A DNA stretch of 64,000 nucleotides from JAMOAW01 sp039908535 (GTDB lineage Bacteria > Pseudomonadota > Magnetococcia > Magnetococcales > JADFZT01). The stretch lies in contig JAMOAW010000002.1 of assembly GCA_039908535.1 (NCBI GenBank), positions 1-64,000 of the forward strand. The letters run 5' to 3'. The notes below the pieces were generated by a model, which was not told the origin of the DNA, made no database searches, and saw nothing but the letters and a program-made list of their open reading frames with translations. The stretch's first letter is position 1. The number at the start of each line of letters is the position of its first letter. Made by a program: the position numbers and the translations under genes. Below are positions 49,513-59,317 of this stretch, piece after piece.

Positions 49513-50451
49513 ATGTTTAAATATAAAATTTTATTTTTATCTATTTTTTTTGTTGTATTAACTCTCTCCATGACGGTTCATGCGGCACCTACTCCTGTAG
49601 AATTATTAATGCAGGTAAAAGGAGATGTTTTCTACAGTCATGAGGGGGGAGAATGGAAAGCCGTCCACCGTAATAAATATCTATTTCCTGGCGATCAGAT
49701 TAAAACTGAAAATGGGGGATCTGGTCGTCTTATTAACCAAAAGAAACAACAGTACCGCACCTTAGGTCCCAATACCCTTCTTAAAATTAACGATGACCAA
49801 GCCTCGTTGGTCTCTGGGACTTCCCTTTCAGATTTTCAAGCCTTAGATGAACTCTCAAGCTCAGTCACCAATTTGTTTTCCAATTCACAAATGTATACCA
49901 CAAAACGACGCAGTATCTTACACAAAGAGACGATCCATTTGGAAACCATCCAAAAAATAACTTTGTCCAATACATATCCAGAGTTAATTTGGGAAGAGCT
50001 CGGCCCACAATACAGCTACCGATTAACCATAGATGATCATAGTGTCGATATCCATGGAACAAACAATGAAATCGTCCGATATAAAATTTCCGAACTTTCG
50101 CCCGGAGAACATCCATACAAGGTGGAACTCTTGAAAGATGGCAAGGTGATCGAAAGCCCAAAAAAAGCAACAGTCATTCGTTGGCTATCTCATGATGAGA
50201 TGGAAATCATCTCTCAAGAAATGGAAAAAATTCGGCATTTAATCCCAGATGACGATTTAATCCTGGCCAGTTATTTGGAAGAAAAAGGGTTGGCTGTCGC
50301 GGCTATGGACATGTACCAAAAATATTTCAAAGAAAATCCTGAGGACGTGGATATGCGTCCTATGATGATTCAATCTTATTATAACCTAAAATTGACCAAT
50401 CTAAGGAAAAAAGAGATGATCAATTTTAGCTCGAGTGAAAGTGGAAAATAA
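49513..50451 (+). CDS. Exported FecR-like protein with C-terminal TPR-like segment
   Basis: 312 residues from ATG 49513 (AGGA upstream); the frame opens 12 codons earlier. A signal peptide (FLSIFFVVLTLSMTVHA) is followed by a FecR-type domain (LMQVKGDVFYSHEGGEWKAV ... LFPGDQIKTENGGSGRLI ... TLLKI), a beta domain, and a helical C-terminus with one TPR-like unit (AAMDMYQKYFKENPEDVDMR). Proteins of this form often occur with CHASE2 cyclases and caspase-like proteins; a CHASE2 cyclase lies about 4.6 kb downstream. It is divergent from the exported block and convergent with metG. Confidence 0.7.
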   Translation: MFKYKILFLSIFFVVLTLSMTVHAAPTPVELLMQVKGDVFYSHEGGEWKAVHRNKYLFPGDQIKTENGGSGRLINQKKQQYRTLGPNTLLKINDDQASLVSGTSLSDFQALDELSSSVTNLFSNSQMYTTKRRSILHKETIHLETIQKITLSNTYPELIWEELGPQYSYRLTIDDHSVDIHGTNNEIVRYKISELSPGEHPYKVELLKDGKVIESPKKATVIRWLSHDEMEIISQEMEKIRHLIPDDDLILASYLEEKGLAVAAMDMYQKYFKENPEDVDMRPMMIQSYYNLKLTNLRKKEMINFSSSESGK

Positions 50452-50453
50452 CA

Positions 50454-52493
50454 TCATTTTATTTGCATCCCCGGTTTGGCTCCTGAATCTGGAGAGAGAA
50501 GAAACAGATCACTTCCTCCAGGTCCAGCAGCCAAAACCATCCCTTCAGAAACGCCAAATTTCATCTTACGAGGTTTGAGATTCACCACCGCTGCGACTAA
50601 ACGACCTGCCAATAGAGCGGGATCATAAGCGACTTTGATCCCAGCAAAGACCCGTCGTTGCCCTAAATTTCCTACATCTAACACTAAATCCAAAAGTTTA
50701 TCGGCCCCAGGCACTGAATTGGCTGAAAGAATACGTGCCACCCGAATATCCACACGGGAAAACTCTTCCATGCCAATTTCCGCTGCTTGATCTATTGGAA
50801 TAGCAGAACTCTCCAACTCTTTAGGAGGTGATTTAAGGGGGGCCATCTCCTCTTTTGCTTCATTTAAGAGGAGTTCTATCTGTTTTGGGTCCACCCGTTG
50901 ACACAAATGCTGGTAAACACCCACCTGATGTCCACGCAAAGGGGTCGCGCCATCCGCCCAGACCATCGGGGCCAAATTCATAAATATTTCAGTCTGTTTG
51001 GCCAATTCTGGCATAACTGGTTTGAGATAAAGGATCAATAAGCGAAATAAATTTAAAGCGACCGAACAGGTTTCATGGAGTTTTAAACGCGCCTCGCCAT
51101 CACTCTGTTTGGCCAACACCCAAGGAGCCTGCTGTTCAATATAACGATTGGCTTGATCTGCCAACGTCATAATGCTGCGCATGGCTTTGTTAAACTCTCG
51201 TTCTTGATAAAAATGGGCGATTTCTTCTGAAGTTTGCACGAAGGTCTCAAAAAGACCGCCATCGGTAGGGTAGGGGGTCGATAAAACCCCCGCAAAAAAT
51301 TTATGCAAAAAACCCGCAGTGCGTGAAGCTAAATTGACCACTTTGCCAACCAGATCGCTATTCACTCGAAAGGCAAAATCTTCAAAATTTAGATCAATAT
51401 CATCCACTCGACTGGTTAACTTGGTGGCATAATAATAACGCAAATATTCTGGAGATAAAAATTTTAGATAAGTACGGGCATTGATAAAAGTTCCGCGTGA
51501 TTTGGACATTTTTTGACCATTTATGGTCAAAAATCCATGCGCAAAAATGGCAGTTGGGGTGCGAAATCCCGCCCCATGTAACATGGCTGGCCAAAAAAGA
51601 GTATGAAAATAAACGATATCTTTGCCTATAAAATGATAAACTTCGCTGTGATCACTGGATCGCCAATAGAGATCAAAATCTTCACCGGTGCGCTGACACC
51701 AATTCAATGTTGAGGCCATATATCCAACCGGGGCGTCCAACCAGACATAAAAATATTTGCCAGGAGCATCTGGAATTTCAAAGCCAAAATAGGGTCCATC
51801 TCTAGAAATGTCCCAATCTTTCAATCCCTCCTTAAACCATTCATCCAGTTTATGGGACATTTCCGGTTGCACAGATTCGGATTGACACCACTCTTTTAAA
51901 AACGTTTCAAAATGGTTCAATTGAAAAAAATAGTGCTCTGATTCGCGCTCTTCAGGGGGGTGATTACACAAGGCGCAACGCGCTTCAATTAAATCGGTCG
52001 GGGCATAGGTGGTACCACAGAGTTCGCAAGCGTCTCCATATTGATCCAAGGCCTTGCAGGAGGGGCACATCCCACGAATAAATCGATCAGGAAGAAACAT
52101 GTTGTCGTGAATACAATAGGCTTGCCGGACATTTTTTACCTGAATGTGGCCAGCCTGGCGATTTTTTTGATAAATTTCTTGACTTAAAAGACGATTTTCT
52201 TCCGAGTTGGTGGAAAAATAGTTATCAAAAGCGATGTGAAATGCGGTAAAATCTGCAACATGTTCCTGATGCATTCGATTTACCAATTCAACAGGAGTGA
52301 CTCCTTCACGCTGCGCCCGAATCATCACCGGCGTTCCGTGGGTATCATCGGCGCAGACATACACACAGTGGCGTTGACGAAGCTTATGATAACGAACCCA
52401 AATATCGGTTTGTATATATTCTACCAAATGGCCTAAATGAATGGGACCATTGGCATAAGGAAGTGCGCTGGTGACCAAAATGCGAGATGTCAT
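50454..52493 (-). CDS. metG: Methionyl-tRNA synthetase
   Basis: 679 residues. Class I signatures: HLGH-type [17 protein letters not shown] at the N-terminus and KMSKS in [13 protein letters not shown] zinc region holds [18 protein letters not shown] and CALC. The C-terminal domain (about 570-679) is the tRNA-binding EMAP/Trbp111 fold ([20 protein letters not shown]), used for dimerisation. It charges tRNA(Met). Convergent with the FecR-like gene, two bases apart. Confidence 0.96.
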   Translation of the reverse strand: MTSRILVTSALPYANGPIHLGHLVEYIQTDIWVRYHKLRQRHCVYVCADDTHGTPVMIRAQREGVTPVELVNRMHQEHVADFTAFHIAFDNYFSTNSEENRLLSQEIYQKNRQAGHIQVKNVRQAYCIHDNMFLPDRFIRGMCPSCKALDQYGDACELCGTTYAPTDLIEARCALCNHPPEERESEHYFFQLNHFETFLKEWCQSESVQPEMSHKLDEWFKEGLKDWDISRDGPYFGFEIPDAPGKYFYVWLDAPVGYMASTLNWCQRTGEDFDLYWRSSDHSEVYHFIGKDIVYFHTLFWPAMLHGAGFRTPTAIFAHGFLTINGQKMSKSRGTFINARTYLKFLSPEYLRYYYATKLTSRVDDIDLNFEDFAFRVNSDLVGKVVNLASRTAGFLHKFFAGVLSTPYPTDGGLFETFVQTSEEIAHFYQEREFNKAMRSIMTLADQANRYIEQQAPWVLAKQSDGEARLKLHETCSVALNLFRLLILYLKPVMPELAKQTEIFMNLAPMVWADGATPLRGHQVGVYQHLCQRVDPKQIELLLNEAKEEMAPLKSPPKELESSAIPIDQAAEIGMEEFSRVDIRVARILSANSVPGADKLLDLVLDVGNLGQRRVFAGIKVAYDPALLAGRLVAAVVNLKPRKMKFGVSEGMVLAAGPGGSDLFLLSPDSGAKPGMQIK

Positions 52494-52644
52494 GATCGAG
52501 TATCCAAAATTTTAAGATGGTAAAAAAATAATCCTTTCCAGATAAATTGGATATTAGGCTTGGATGATCGTGGCCGCAAGTATTTTTAAAAAAATGGAGA
52601 TATTATAATTTAACATAATATACATTATACGACATTTATGAAAA

Positions 52645-52807
52645 CCAAGCTTTGACCATTTTAATATGGTCTCCTTTAGTATAGTCTCCCTTATGGAAAC
52701 CAATCTTAGTATGGTTTCCATAAGGGAAACCAATCTTTGACCATTTTTGACCATTTAGTATGGTCTCCCTTTTTTGACCATTTTAGTATGGTCTCCCTTA
52801 TGGTATA
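52645..52807. repeat. Family D stuttering repeat (TTTGACCATTTTAGTATGGTCTCC)
   Basis: Four copies of TTTGACCATTT (from 52651) and about six of (G/A)TATGGT(C/T)TCC or TATAGTCTCC, several followed by CTTATGG, truncated and rejoined at different points; one inverted copy forms GGTTTCC-ATA-AGGGAAACC. It occupies the gap between metG and the GAF-HD gene, the latter's presumed promoter region. The remaining 52494-52644 is AT-rich without a gene. Confidence 0.7.
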
Positions 52808-52855
52808 CTTTTCTCAAAATTTATATAAATTTCGTTTAAAGGCATTTTAAATCTT

Positions 52856-55042
52856 ATGAATCAGATCCAAACCATTATCTCACGCATACAAGAGCTAAAC
52901 CGGATTGGTCACCGATTTTTTACGGAACTTGATCCTAAAAAAATTTTTGAACAAATTCTTATTGCCGCAAAATCTTTAACGCACTGCGATGCTGGAACCG
53001 TCTATTCTTTCACACAGGATCACCAGTTGCATTTTGAAATTTTGATCAACGACAGCTTGAACATTTTTCAATCTGGCTGTTCAGAAAAAATTATTTTTCA
53101 GAAAAACATTCCACTTTTCAAAAATGATCAGCCCAATTTGCGCATGATAGCGGCTTATGTTGCCTTAAAAAATCAAACCATCAATCTGGAAGATGCCTAC
53201 ACAGCAACAAATTTTGATTTTTTTGTAATAAAACAGTTTGATCAGCAGTTTAATTATCGATCGAAATCCTTCCTGGTCGTGCCACTTAGAAACCATAACG
53301 ATGATTTAGTCGGTGTTTTGCAATTAATCAACGCCAAAGATCCAGAAACTGGCGAATTTTGTACCTTTTCTGAACTGGAGCAAAGCCTAATTGAAAATTT
53401 AGCTACCCAGGCCGCCATTGTCATTACCAACCATAAACTCATTCAAAAATTAAATGAAATCGGCATTTCTCTCTCCTCTGAAAGAGATACCAATCGCTTA
53501 CTTGAAACCATTCTCTTGGCAGCCAAAAATATAACCAATGCCGATGCTGGGACTATGTATAGCGTTACCAGCAGGCAAACCCTTAAATTTGAAATTATTC
53601 GTACCGACTCCTTAAACATAGCCATGGGTGGCACGACAGGCGTACCGATTAATTTTCCTGAATTGTCGTTATATAAAAATGGACAGCCCAATCTGCATAT
53701 GATCGCGGCCTATGCCGTCATTAAAGAACAAACAATCAACCTCCCAGATGCCTATGAGGCTCAAGGATTTGATTTTACAGGAACCCATGCCTTTGACAGA
53801 AAAACAGGGTATCGCTCCATCTCTTTCCTGACCATTCCTCTCAAAAATCACGAAAATGAAATTATAGGTGTATTGCAACTGATTAATGCCAAAGATCCTG
53901 TTTCTAACAAAATAAAACCTTTTTCTGAAGAGGATCAAAGACTTGCTGAATCACTGGCCTCGCAAGCAGCTATTGCCCTAACCAACCAACGTTTAATTGA
54001 AAACCTGAAACAACTGTTTGAATCTTTTATCCAATCCATCGCTTCTGCCATTGATGATAAATCTCCTTATACCGGTGGCCACTGTCACCGAGTGCCTGTT
54101 TTAGTAGAAATGCTCATTGAAGCCGCTGCCGAGTCCAATATTGGCGAACTCAAAAATTTTAAGATGACCCCAGATGACCTCTATGAATTAAAAATCGCCT
54201 CTTGGTTACATGACTGCGGAAAAGTGGTTACCCCATCTGAGATCGTAGATAAATCGACAAAGTTGGAGAAAATTTTTGACCGGATCCATCTCGTCGATAC
54301 CCGATTTGAAATTTTAAAACGAGATGCCGAACTGAACATGCTGAAAGATAAGCTCAAAGCAGTGACAGAGGGTCGGCCTCAAGATATCCCTCTTTTAGAG
54401 GAAAATTTACAAAAATTTTTGCTTGAATTAAATCAAGATCGTGATTTTCTGCACGAATGCAATATTGGGGGTGAATTTATGTCGCGAGAACGCCAAGAAC
54501 GCGTTCAAATGATGGCCAAACGGTTCTTCATCGGAGCCGATGGCCAACCAACCCCCTTTCTGACGGAAGACGAGGTCTATAACCTGAACATCGCCAGGGG
54601 GACGATTACTCAGGAAGAACGGGCGATTATTAACCATCATGTGTCGGCCTCCATTAAGATGCTTCAGGCTTTGCCGTTTCCAAAGAATCTTCAAAATGTA
54701 CCTGAAATCGCTGGTGCCCACCACGAAACCATGATTGGAAGTGGTTATCCAAAAGGTTTGGTTAAATCACAAATGTCCATCCAAGCCCGTGCCTTGGCTA
54801 TTGCCGATGTATTTGAGGCCTTGACAGCCCGCGACCGGCCTTATAAAAAAGGTAAAACATTATCTCAATCTTTGCAAATTCTTGGATTTATGAAAAAAGA
54901 TCAGCATATAGATCCAGACCTGTTCCATGTTTTTATCGATAAAAAAGTTTACCTGCGTTATGCAGAAGAGTACCTTGGACCTGAACAGATTGACGAAGTG
55001 ATACCAGAAAAAATTCCTGGTTACACCCCCCTGCCCAACTAA
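52856..55042 (+). CDS. GAF-GAF-HD-GYP cyclic di-GMP phosphodiesterase
   Basis: 728 residues, soluble. Two GAF domains (about 20-190 and 205-390) share internal motifs (HCDAGTVYS / NADAGTMYS; GVLQLINAKDP twice), indicating an internal duplication. The HD-GYP domain follows: metal motif WLHDCGKVVTP (about 450), a long helical insertion, HHVSASIKML, then AGAHHETMIGSGYPKGL (about 619) and TARDRPYKKGK. Unlike the protein at 5020-6135, all key metal residues are present, so it should hydrolyse c-di-GMP under control of small ligands bound by the GAF domains. The start lies after a stuttering repeat that may affect its promoter. Confidence 0.88.
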   Translation: MNQIQTIISRIQELNRIGHRFFTELDPKKIFEQILIAAKSLTHCDAGTVYSFTQDHQLHFEILINDSLNIFQSGCSEKIIFQKNIPLFKNDQPNLRMIAAYVALKNQTINLEDAYTATNFDFFVIKQFDQQFNYRSKSFLVVPLRNHNDDLVGVLQLINAKDPETGEFCTFSELEQSLIENLATQAAIVITNHKLIQKLNEIGISLSSERDTNRLLETILLAAKNITNADAGTMYSVTSRQTLKFEIIRTDSLNIAMGGTTGVPINFPELSLYKNGQPNLHMIAAYAVIKEQTINLPDAYEAQGFDFTGTHAFDRKTGYRSISFLTIPLKNHENEIIGVLQLINAKDPVSNKIKPFSEEDQRLAESLASQAAIALTNQRLIENLKQLFESFIQSIASAIDDKSPYTGGHCHRVPVLVEMLIEAAAESNIGELKNFKMTPDDLYELKIASWLHDCGKVVTPSEIVDKSTKLEKIFDRIHLVDTRFEILKRDAELNMLKDKLKAVTEGRPQDIPLLEENLQKFLLELNQDRDFLHECNIGGEFMSRERQERVQMMAKRFFIGADGQPTPFLTEDEVYNLNIARGTITQEERAIINHHVSASIKMLQALPFPKNLQNVPEIAGAHHETMIGSGYPKGLVKSQMSIQARALAIADVFEALTARDRPYKKGKTLSQSLQILGFMKKDQHIDPDLFHVFIDKKVYLRYAEEYLGPEQIDEVIPEKIPGYTPLPN

Positions 55043-55094
55043 ATTTTATCTCTGGTGGTGTTCATGTTTATTCTTTTTTTCTTTGGAGTATAAG

Positions 55095-57289
55095 GTGTTA
55101 CAACGCCAATTGCTGCGTTACCTATTGAGCTTGGCGGTTCTTACCATTTTTTTATTGCACACGCTGGATGTGCTGCCATTGCAATTTCTAAAACAAATGG
55201 AAAATGTTGCCTATGATCTTCGGGTGCGTATAACCATGCCAGAAACCCTGGATCCGCGTATTGTTATTGTTGATTTAGATGAAAAAAGTCTTGCTAAAAT
55301 AGGTCGTTGGCCCTGGGGACGGCAACACGTGGCGCGTTTGGTGGATTATTTGTTTAATTATTATCAAATTAGTGTCTTGGGTTTTGATATCGTGTTTGCT
55401 GAACCGGATGAAAGTTCTGGTTTAAAAATTTTGGATAAATTGCTACAAAACGAACTCAAAGAAAACACCCTTTTTAAACTGCTATTTGCAAAAATTCGAC
55501 CAACTCTAGAAAATGATAAAATTTTTGCCAGCCATTTAAAGGACCGAGCTGTTATTCTTGGCTATTATTTTCGTTCCGAAGCCATGAGTGGATCCACCTC
55601 TTCGGGTATGTTACCAGAACCTATTCTCACTTTGGATGAGTTTGAAAAGTCTAATATTCCTTTTTATGAGGCTCGTGAATTTGGGGCCAATTTACCTGAT
55701 TTGCAAAAGGCGGCTCTCAATGCCGGCTTTTTTGATAGCCCTGCGGTGGGCGAAGACGGAGTATTTCGGAGTGCGCCCTTGATCCAAAAATATCAAAAAG
55801 GGCTTTACCAATCGTTATCCTTGGGAATTATCCGTGCCCTTTTGGGGGATCCTCCTTTGACTTTTGGAATCGTTTCCACCACGGACAATCCACTTGAAAC
55901 CGATTATGGATTGGAATGGGTGGGGGTCGGTGATTACAAAATTCCAGTGAACGAGCAAGCTGCGGTGTTGGTCCCCTATCGAGGCAAACAGGGCAGTTTT
56001 CCTTATGTCTCTGCCGTGGATATTTTAGAAAAGAAAGCTCCCCTTACTCTATTGAAAGATACCATCGTCTTGGTCGGCACCTCGGCCCCTGGGCTCATGG
56101 ATTTACGGACGACGCCCGTACAAAGTGTTTATCCAGGTGTGGAGGTACATGCCAATATCATCAGCGGAATTTTGGATGGCAAGATTCATCAAAAACCTGG
56201 TTATTCTTTGGGAGTGGATCTTTTGACTCTTCTGTTTGTTGGTCTGACCATGACTTTTTTATTACCTCATTTAGCCCCCGCCTGGACCACCTATGTGACG
56301 GTATTATTTTTATTTTTTCTCAGTTGGATCAATCTTCTTTTTTGGAAAGAATTCTATCTCGTTATAACCTATTCTACACCAATCATTTTGATTTTTATGA
56401 TGTTTTTATTGCATATGTCCTATGGTTTTTTCGTAGAGTCCCGTGGCAAGCGACAGTTATCTAGAATGTTTGGTCAATATATTCCATCAGAATTGGTGGA
56501 TGAGATGAATCAAAGTGGCAAGGATTTTTCTATTGGGGGGGAGTCTCGGGAAATGTCGGTACTTTTTTCTGATGTTCGTGGATTTACCACCATTTCTGAA
56601 GGGCTTAACCCAGAGGAGTTGACCAATTTGATGAATGGCTTTTTAACACCGATGACCCATATTATTCATGCGCATCGGGGAACGATTGATAAATATATGG
56701 GTGATGCGATCATGGCTTTTTGGGGAGCTCCTCTGGATGACCCCACCCATGCCCGCAATGCCGTTTTGGCTGGTCTTGCGATGATTGATGGCCACCTTTG
56801 ACGATCGGTGTTGGGGTGAATAGCGGATTGATGAATGTAGGTAATATGGGATCGGAATTTCGCATGGCTTATACTGTTTTGGGAGATGCCGTCAATTTAG
56901 GGTCTCGTCTGGAAGGGTTAACCAAACAGTATGGTGTCCATATGATTATCGGTGCCTCTACGCAACACATTGTCGGCGCACAGATTGCTTGTCGGGAGTT
57001 GGATCGGGTTCGTGTCAAAGGTAAGGACGAACCGGTGATTATCTATGAACCCATTGGCCCGGTTGAAGGTTTATCTCCTGAAATGCAATCGGAGTTAAAC
57101 ATTTATCATCAAGCGTTAGCCTTGTATCGAATGCAAAATTGGGAAGAGGCTCTTCAACGTTTTCGAGCTCTTCAGCAACGGGATCCAGAGCGGATGATCT
57201 ATAATATCTATCGGCAGCGCATTCAACTCTTTCGTAACGAACCGCCTGGATCAGATTGGGATGGGGTGTTTACCCATACCAGTAAATAA
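55095..57289 (+). pseudogene. CHASE2-domain class III adenylate/guanylate cyclase, interrupted
   Basis: Start GTG 55095 (GGAG six bases before; the frame opens from 55083). Sequence: one N-terminal membrane helix, periplasmic CHASE2 domain (MPETLDPRIVIVDLDEKSL ... VGTSAPGLMDLRTTPV), three membrane helices (about 375-450), then a class III cyclase with both metal aspartates (VLFSDVRGFTTIS; DKYMGDAIMAFWG). The frame stops after AMIDGHL at 56801. From about 56790 the second frame reads [12 protein letters not shown] and continues with [19 protein letters not shown] to 57289. About 15-20 residues normally lying between the two parts are missing and the frame shifts, so a deletion is the best explanation. 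A TTGA stop/start overlap could still permit coupled translation of a split enzyme. Confidence 0.75.
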
Positions 57290-57298
57290 AACGATGCG

Positions 57299-57560
57299 GC
57301 ACCACCACACTTAACCGTAGTCGTCTGTTTTTTGATTTTATTATTTAAAAAAAAAGGGGTCTGGGGGATTGCCCCCAGGGTTTTGTTTTTGTTTTTGTTT
57401 TTGTTTTTGTTTTTGTTTTTGTTTTTGTTTTTGCTTTTGCTTTTGCTTTTGCTTTTGCTTTTGCTTTTGCTTTTGCTTTTGACCTCGGTTTTGCTTCCTT
57501 CAAACAGCAGGGGGATTGGGGGATGCAATCCCCCAAGGTCTTGACTTTGTTTTTACACCC
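57299..57560 (+). mobile_element. Family B element, copy 3, with hexanucleotide expansion
   Basis: Left terminal repeat GGCACCACCACACTTAACCG as in copy 1, same CTGGGGG hairpin, then eight GTTTTT units (57385-57432) followed by eight GCTTTT units (57433-57480) where copy 1 has only a few. The GACCTCGGTTTTGCTTCCTT and GGGGGATTGGGGGATGCAAT segments follow. The right terminal repeat is missing. It fills the gap between the cyclase and terB. Confidence 0.8.
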
Positions 57561-57584
57561 TGCCCTACCCTGCAATCATATTGT

Positions 57585-58037
57585 TTACAGGCTAAAATCG
57601 GTTGGATTCAAACCCAATTCCGAAATCATTCGACGGACAATGTTTTGTTCTTGTAGGTCAAAATTTCCGTCTGAGGCCCCGATGGCACAACAGACGCGGA
57701 CGATAAGTTGCGCTTGCGGTTTGCCACGAAATTGACCAATGATCTGCATCACTTCGCCAGTGCCGATATTCGTATCAAACTCAAATTTTTCCACATATTT
57801 TTGGAACAGTTTGATAACATCATTTTGATCGAAAACTTTGAGTTGCTCGGAACTTTTCAGATATCCCATCATTTTTTGTTTTTCTTGTGAGGTCACATTG
57901 CCATCGGCGTAGCCTACTAAGGCACACCCGGCGATGACGGCTTCAAGAAGATCTTTGGATTTAAACTTGGTGATTTCGGTATTAAGTGTCTCCTGAGCGA
58001 GGGTGACATTTTGTTTAAGCCAATCGGTGAACGCCAT
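57585..58037 (-). CDS. terB: TerB-family tellurite-resistance protein
   Basis: 150 residues from ATG 58037 with AAGGAG 6 bases upstream (17 further codons are open but not needed; E. coli TerB is 151). The all-helical TerB fold is seen in IAGCALVGYADGNVTSQEKQ and CCAIGASDGNFDLQEQNIVR, paired EF-like acidic loops (YADGN, SDGN). TerB is proposed to link membrane complexes with cytoplasmic Ter proteins in stress and tellurite resistance. It is the last gene of terZ-terA-terB. Confidence 0.88.
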   Translation of the reverse strand: MAFTDWLKQNVTLAQETLNTEITKFKSKDLLEAVIAGCALVGYADGNVTSQEKQKMMGYLKSSEQLKVFDQNDVIKLFQKYVEKFEFDTNIGTGEVMQIIGQFRGKPQAQLIVRVCCAIGASDGNFDLQEQNIVRRMISELGLNPTDFSL

Positions 58038-58039
58038 TT

Positions 58040-59284
58040 TTATCTCCTTGTTGTATTTTGGTCCAGGATGCCCCATCGGATACCCCAATGATAGGCATTG
58101 TCCATGGCTGCGTGTCCGTTAAAATAACGGGTTTCTTTGGTAATTTTTAATTTTTCTTGGTCCATGTCAATGTGGGCAATGGCACACATCATTTGGCCGG
58201 TAACGGCCTGATCGAGAGGGATTTCAATATCGGGGTGACCGAAAATTTTAAGGGTTGCCACCCCCTGTGCAGCGGTCCAATCTGGTACTGCATTGTATAT
58301 AAAGGCGAACAGTAAAACACGCTTAATTTTGACGAACTGATCACCGTTAATACGCATTTTTTGCCAATGGGAAGGAGTTTCTGTTTGATCTTCACCAAGG
58401 TGCAAAATATAGGGTTCTTCATGAAAATGGCCCATTTGATTTCCAAAGGCCTGAATGGTTCCTTTTTGGCCATTGACCAATTCACACAGACAGCCGAGGT
58501 TGAGATCGCCCCCTTTGCCTGTCAACAATCCTGCCAGGAGACCACTTTTTTGGGGACGATGCCATTGCAAATGGATGGCTATCTCTCCGAATCCTTCTGG
58601 ACGACTTTTTTTTACATAGAGAGACTCGCCTTGTTTTTGCAAAATGAGTTTGCGTCCTTCTGCTACCTCTTTGGGAGGCGTAAAAACGGGTAATGGCGGG
58701 GGGGAGGCGACCACTGGGGCATCGTCGGTGATCATCACCCCATAATGTTTGGCTAAAGGGGCCAATCCCCCGATAAACCCCTGCCCTACTGCCCTAAATT
58801 TCCATTGTCCCTGGCGTTTATAAATCCGCGCCAGGGTGATGGCCGTCTCTGGCATCCCTTGAACGGGGAGATCAAAACGGAGCACTTCGGCAAACCCATT
58901 TGGATTGAGCACTCGGATGAATACCTGCTGAAATCGCGCAAAATTTTGTCCGCGTGCCACCCCTTCATGGATGGTCAAACAAAGATCAATGGCGACAATA
59001 GAGATGGCCATGTTGTCCAAATCTATCGTAAATGATCGCAAATCAGAGGTGACTTTCGTAGAAGGGATCGGTTGATAACAAACCGTTCCATCTGGGGATT
59101 TTTGTGAACCATAAAAGACAAAACCGTCATCGGCCAGAACCCGATCGTTTTCTCCCAATAAAAAAGCCGACGCATCCACCTCCATACCCTGTTGCGTATT
59201 TGGAGCCCAACCAATCGCCACCACAACACGCTCCTGAACAGGAAGGATCATATTGGCTCCAGGTATCAAGCTTGATCCGGTCAT
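58040..59284 (-). CDS. terA: TerA-like tellurium-resistance protein
   Basis: 414 residues. The N-terminal domain (about 10-185) is TerD-like (VAIGWAPNTQQGMEVDASAF with the calcium-binding acidic loop; ITLARIYKRQGQWKFRAVGQ). A proline linker PPPLPVFTPPKE leads to a second beta domain with HLQWHRPQKSG and GGDLNLGCLCELVNGQKG, as in TerA. GAGG lies about 8 bases before the ATG. It is between terZ and terB and two bases from the latter. Confidence 0.82.
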   Translation of the reverse strand: MTGSSLIPGANMILPVQERVVVAIGWAPNTQQGMEVDASAFLLGENDRVLADDGFVFYGSQKSPDGTVCYQPIPSTKVTSDLRSFTIDLDNMAISIVAIDLCLTIHEGVARGQNFARFQQVFIRVLNPNGFAEVLRFDLPVQGMPETAITLARIYKRQGQWKFRAVGQGFIGGLAPLAKHYGVMITDDAPVVASPPPLPVFTPPKEVAEGRKLILQKQGESLYVKKSRPEGFGEIAIHLQWHRPQKSGLLAGLLTGKGGDLNLGCLCELVNGQKGTIQAFGNQMGHFHEEPYILHLGEDQTETPSHWQKMRINGDQFVKIKRVLLFAFIYNAVPDWTAAQGVATLKIFGHPDIEIPLDQAVTGQMMCAIAHIDMDQEKLKITKETRYFNGHAAMDNAYHWGIRWGILDQNTTRR

Positions 59285-59317
59285 TTTTTTACCTCACTGC
59301 TCAAGGCAACAGCCGGG

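Noticed and set aside
57223..57575. Reverse frames with long KSKSKS/KNKNKN and KAKAKA/KTKTKT runs
   Set aside because: Created by the hexanucleotide microsatellite within the family B element.
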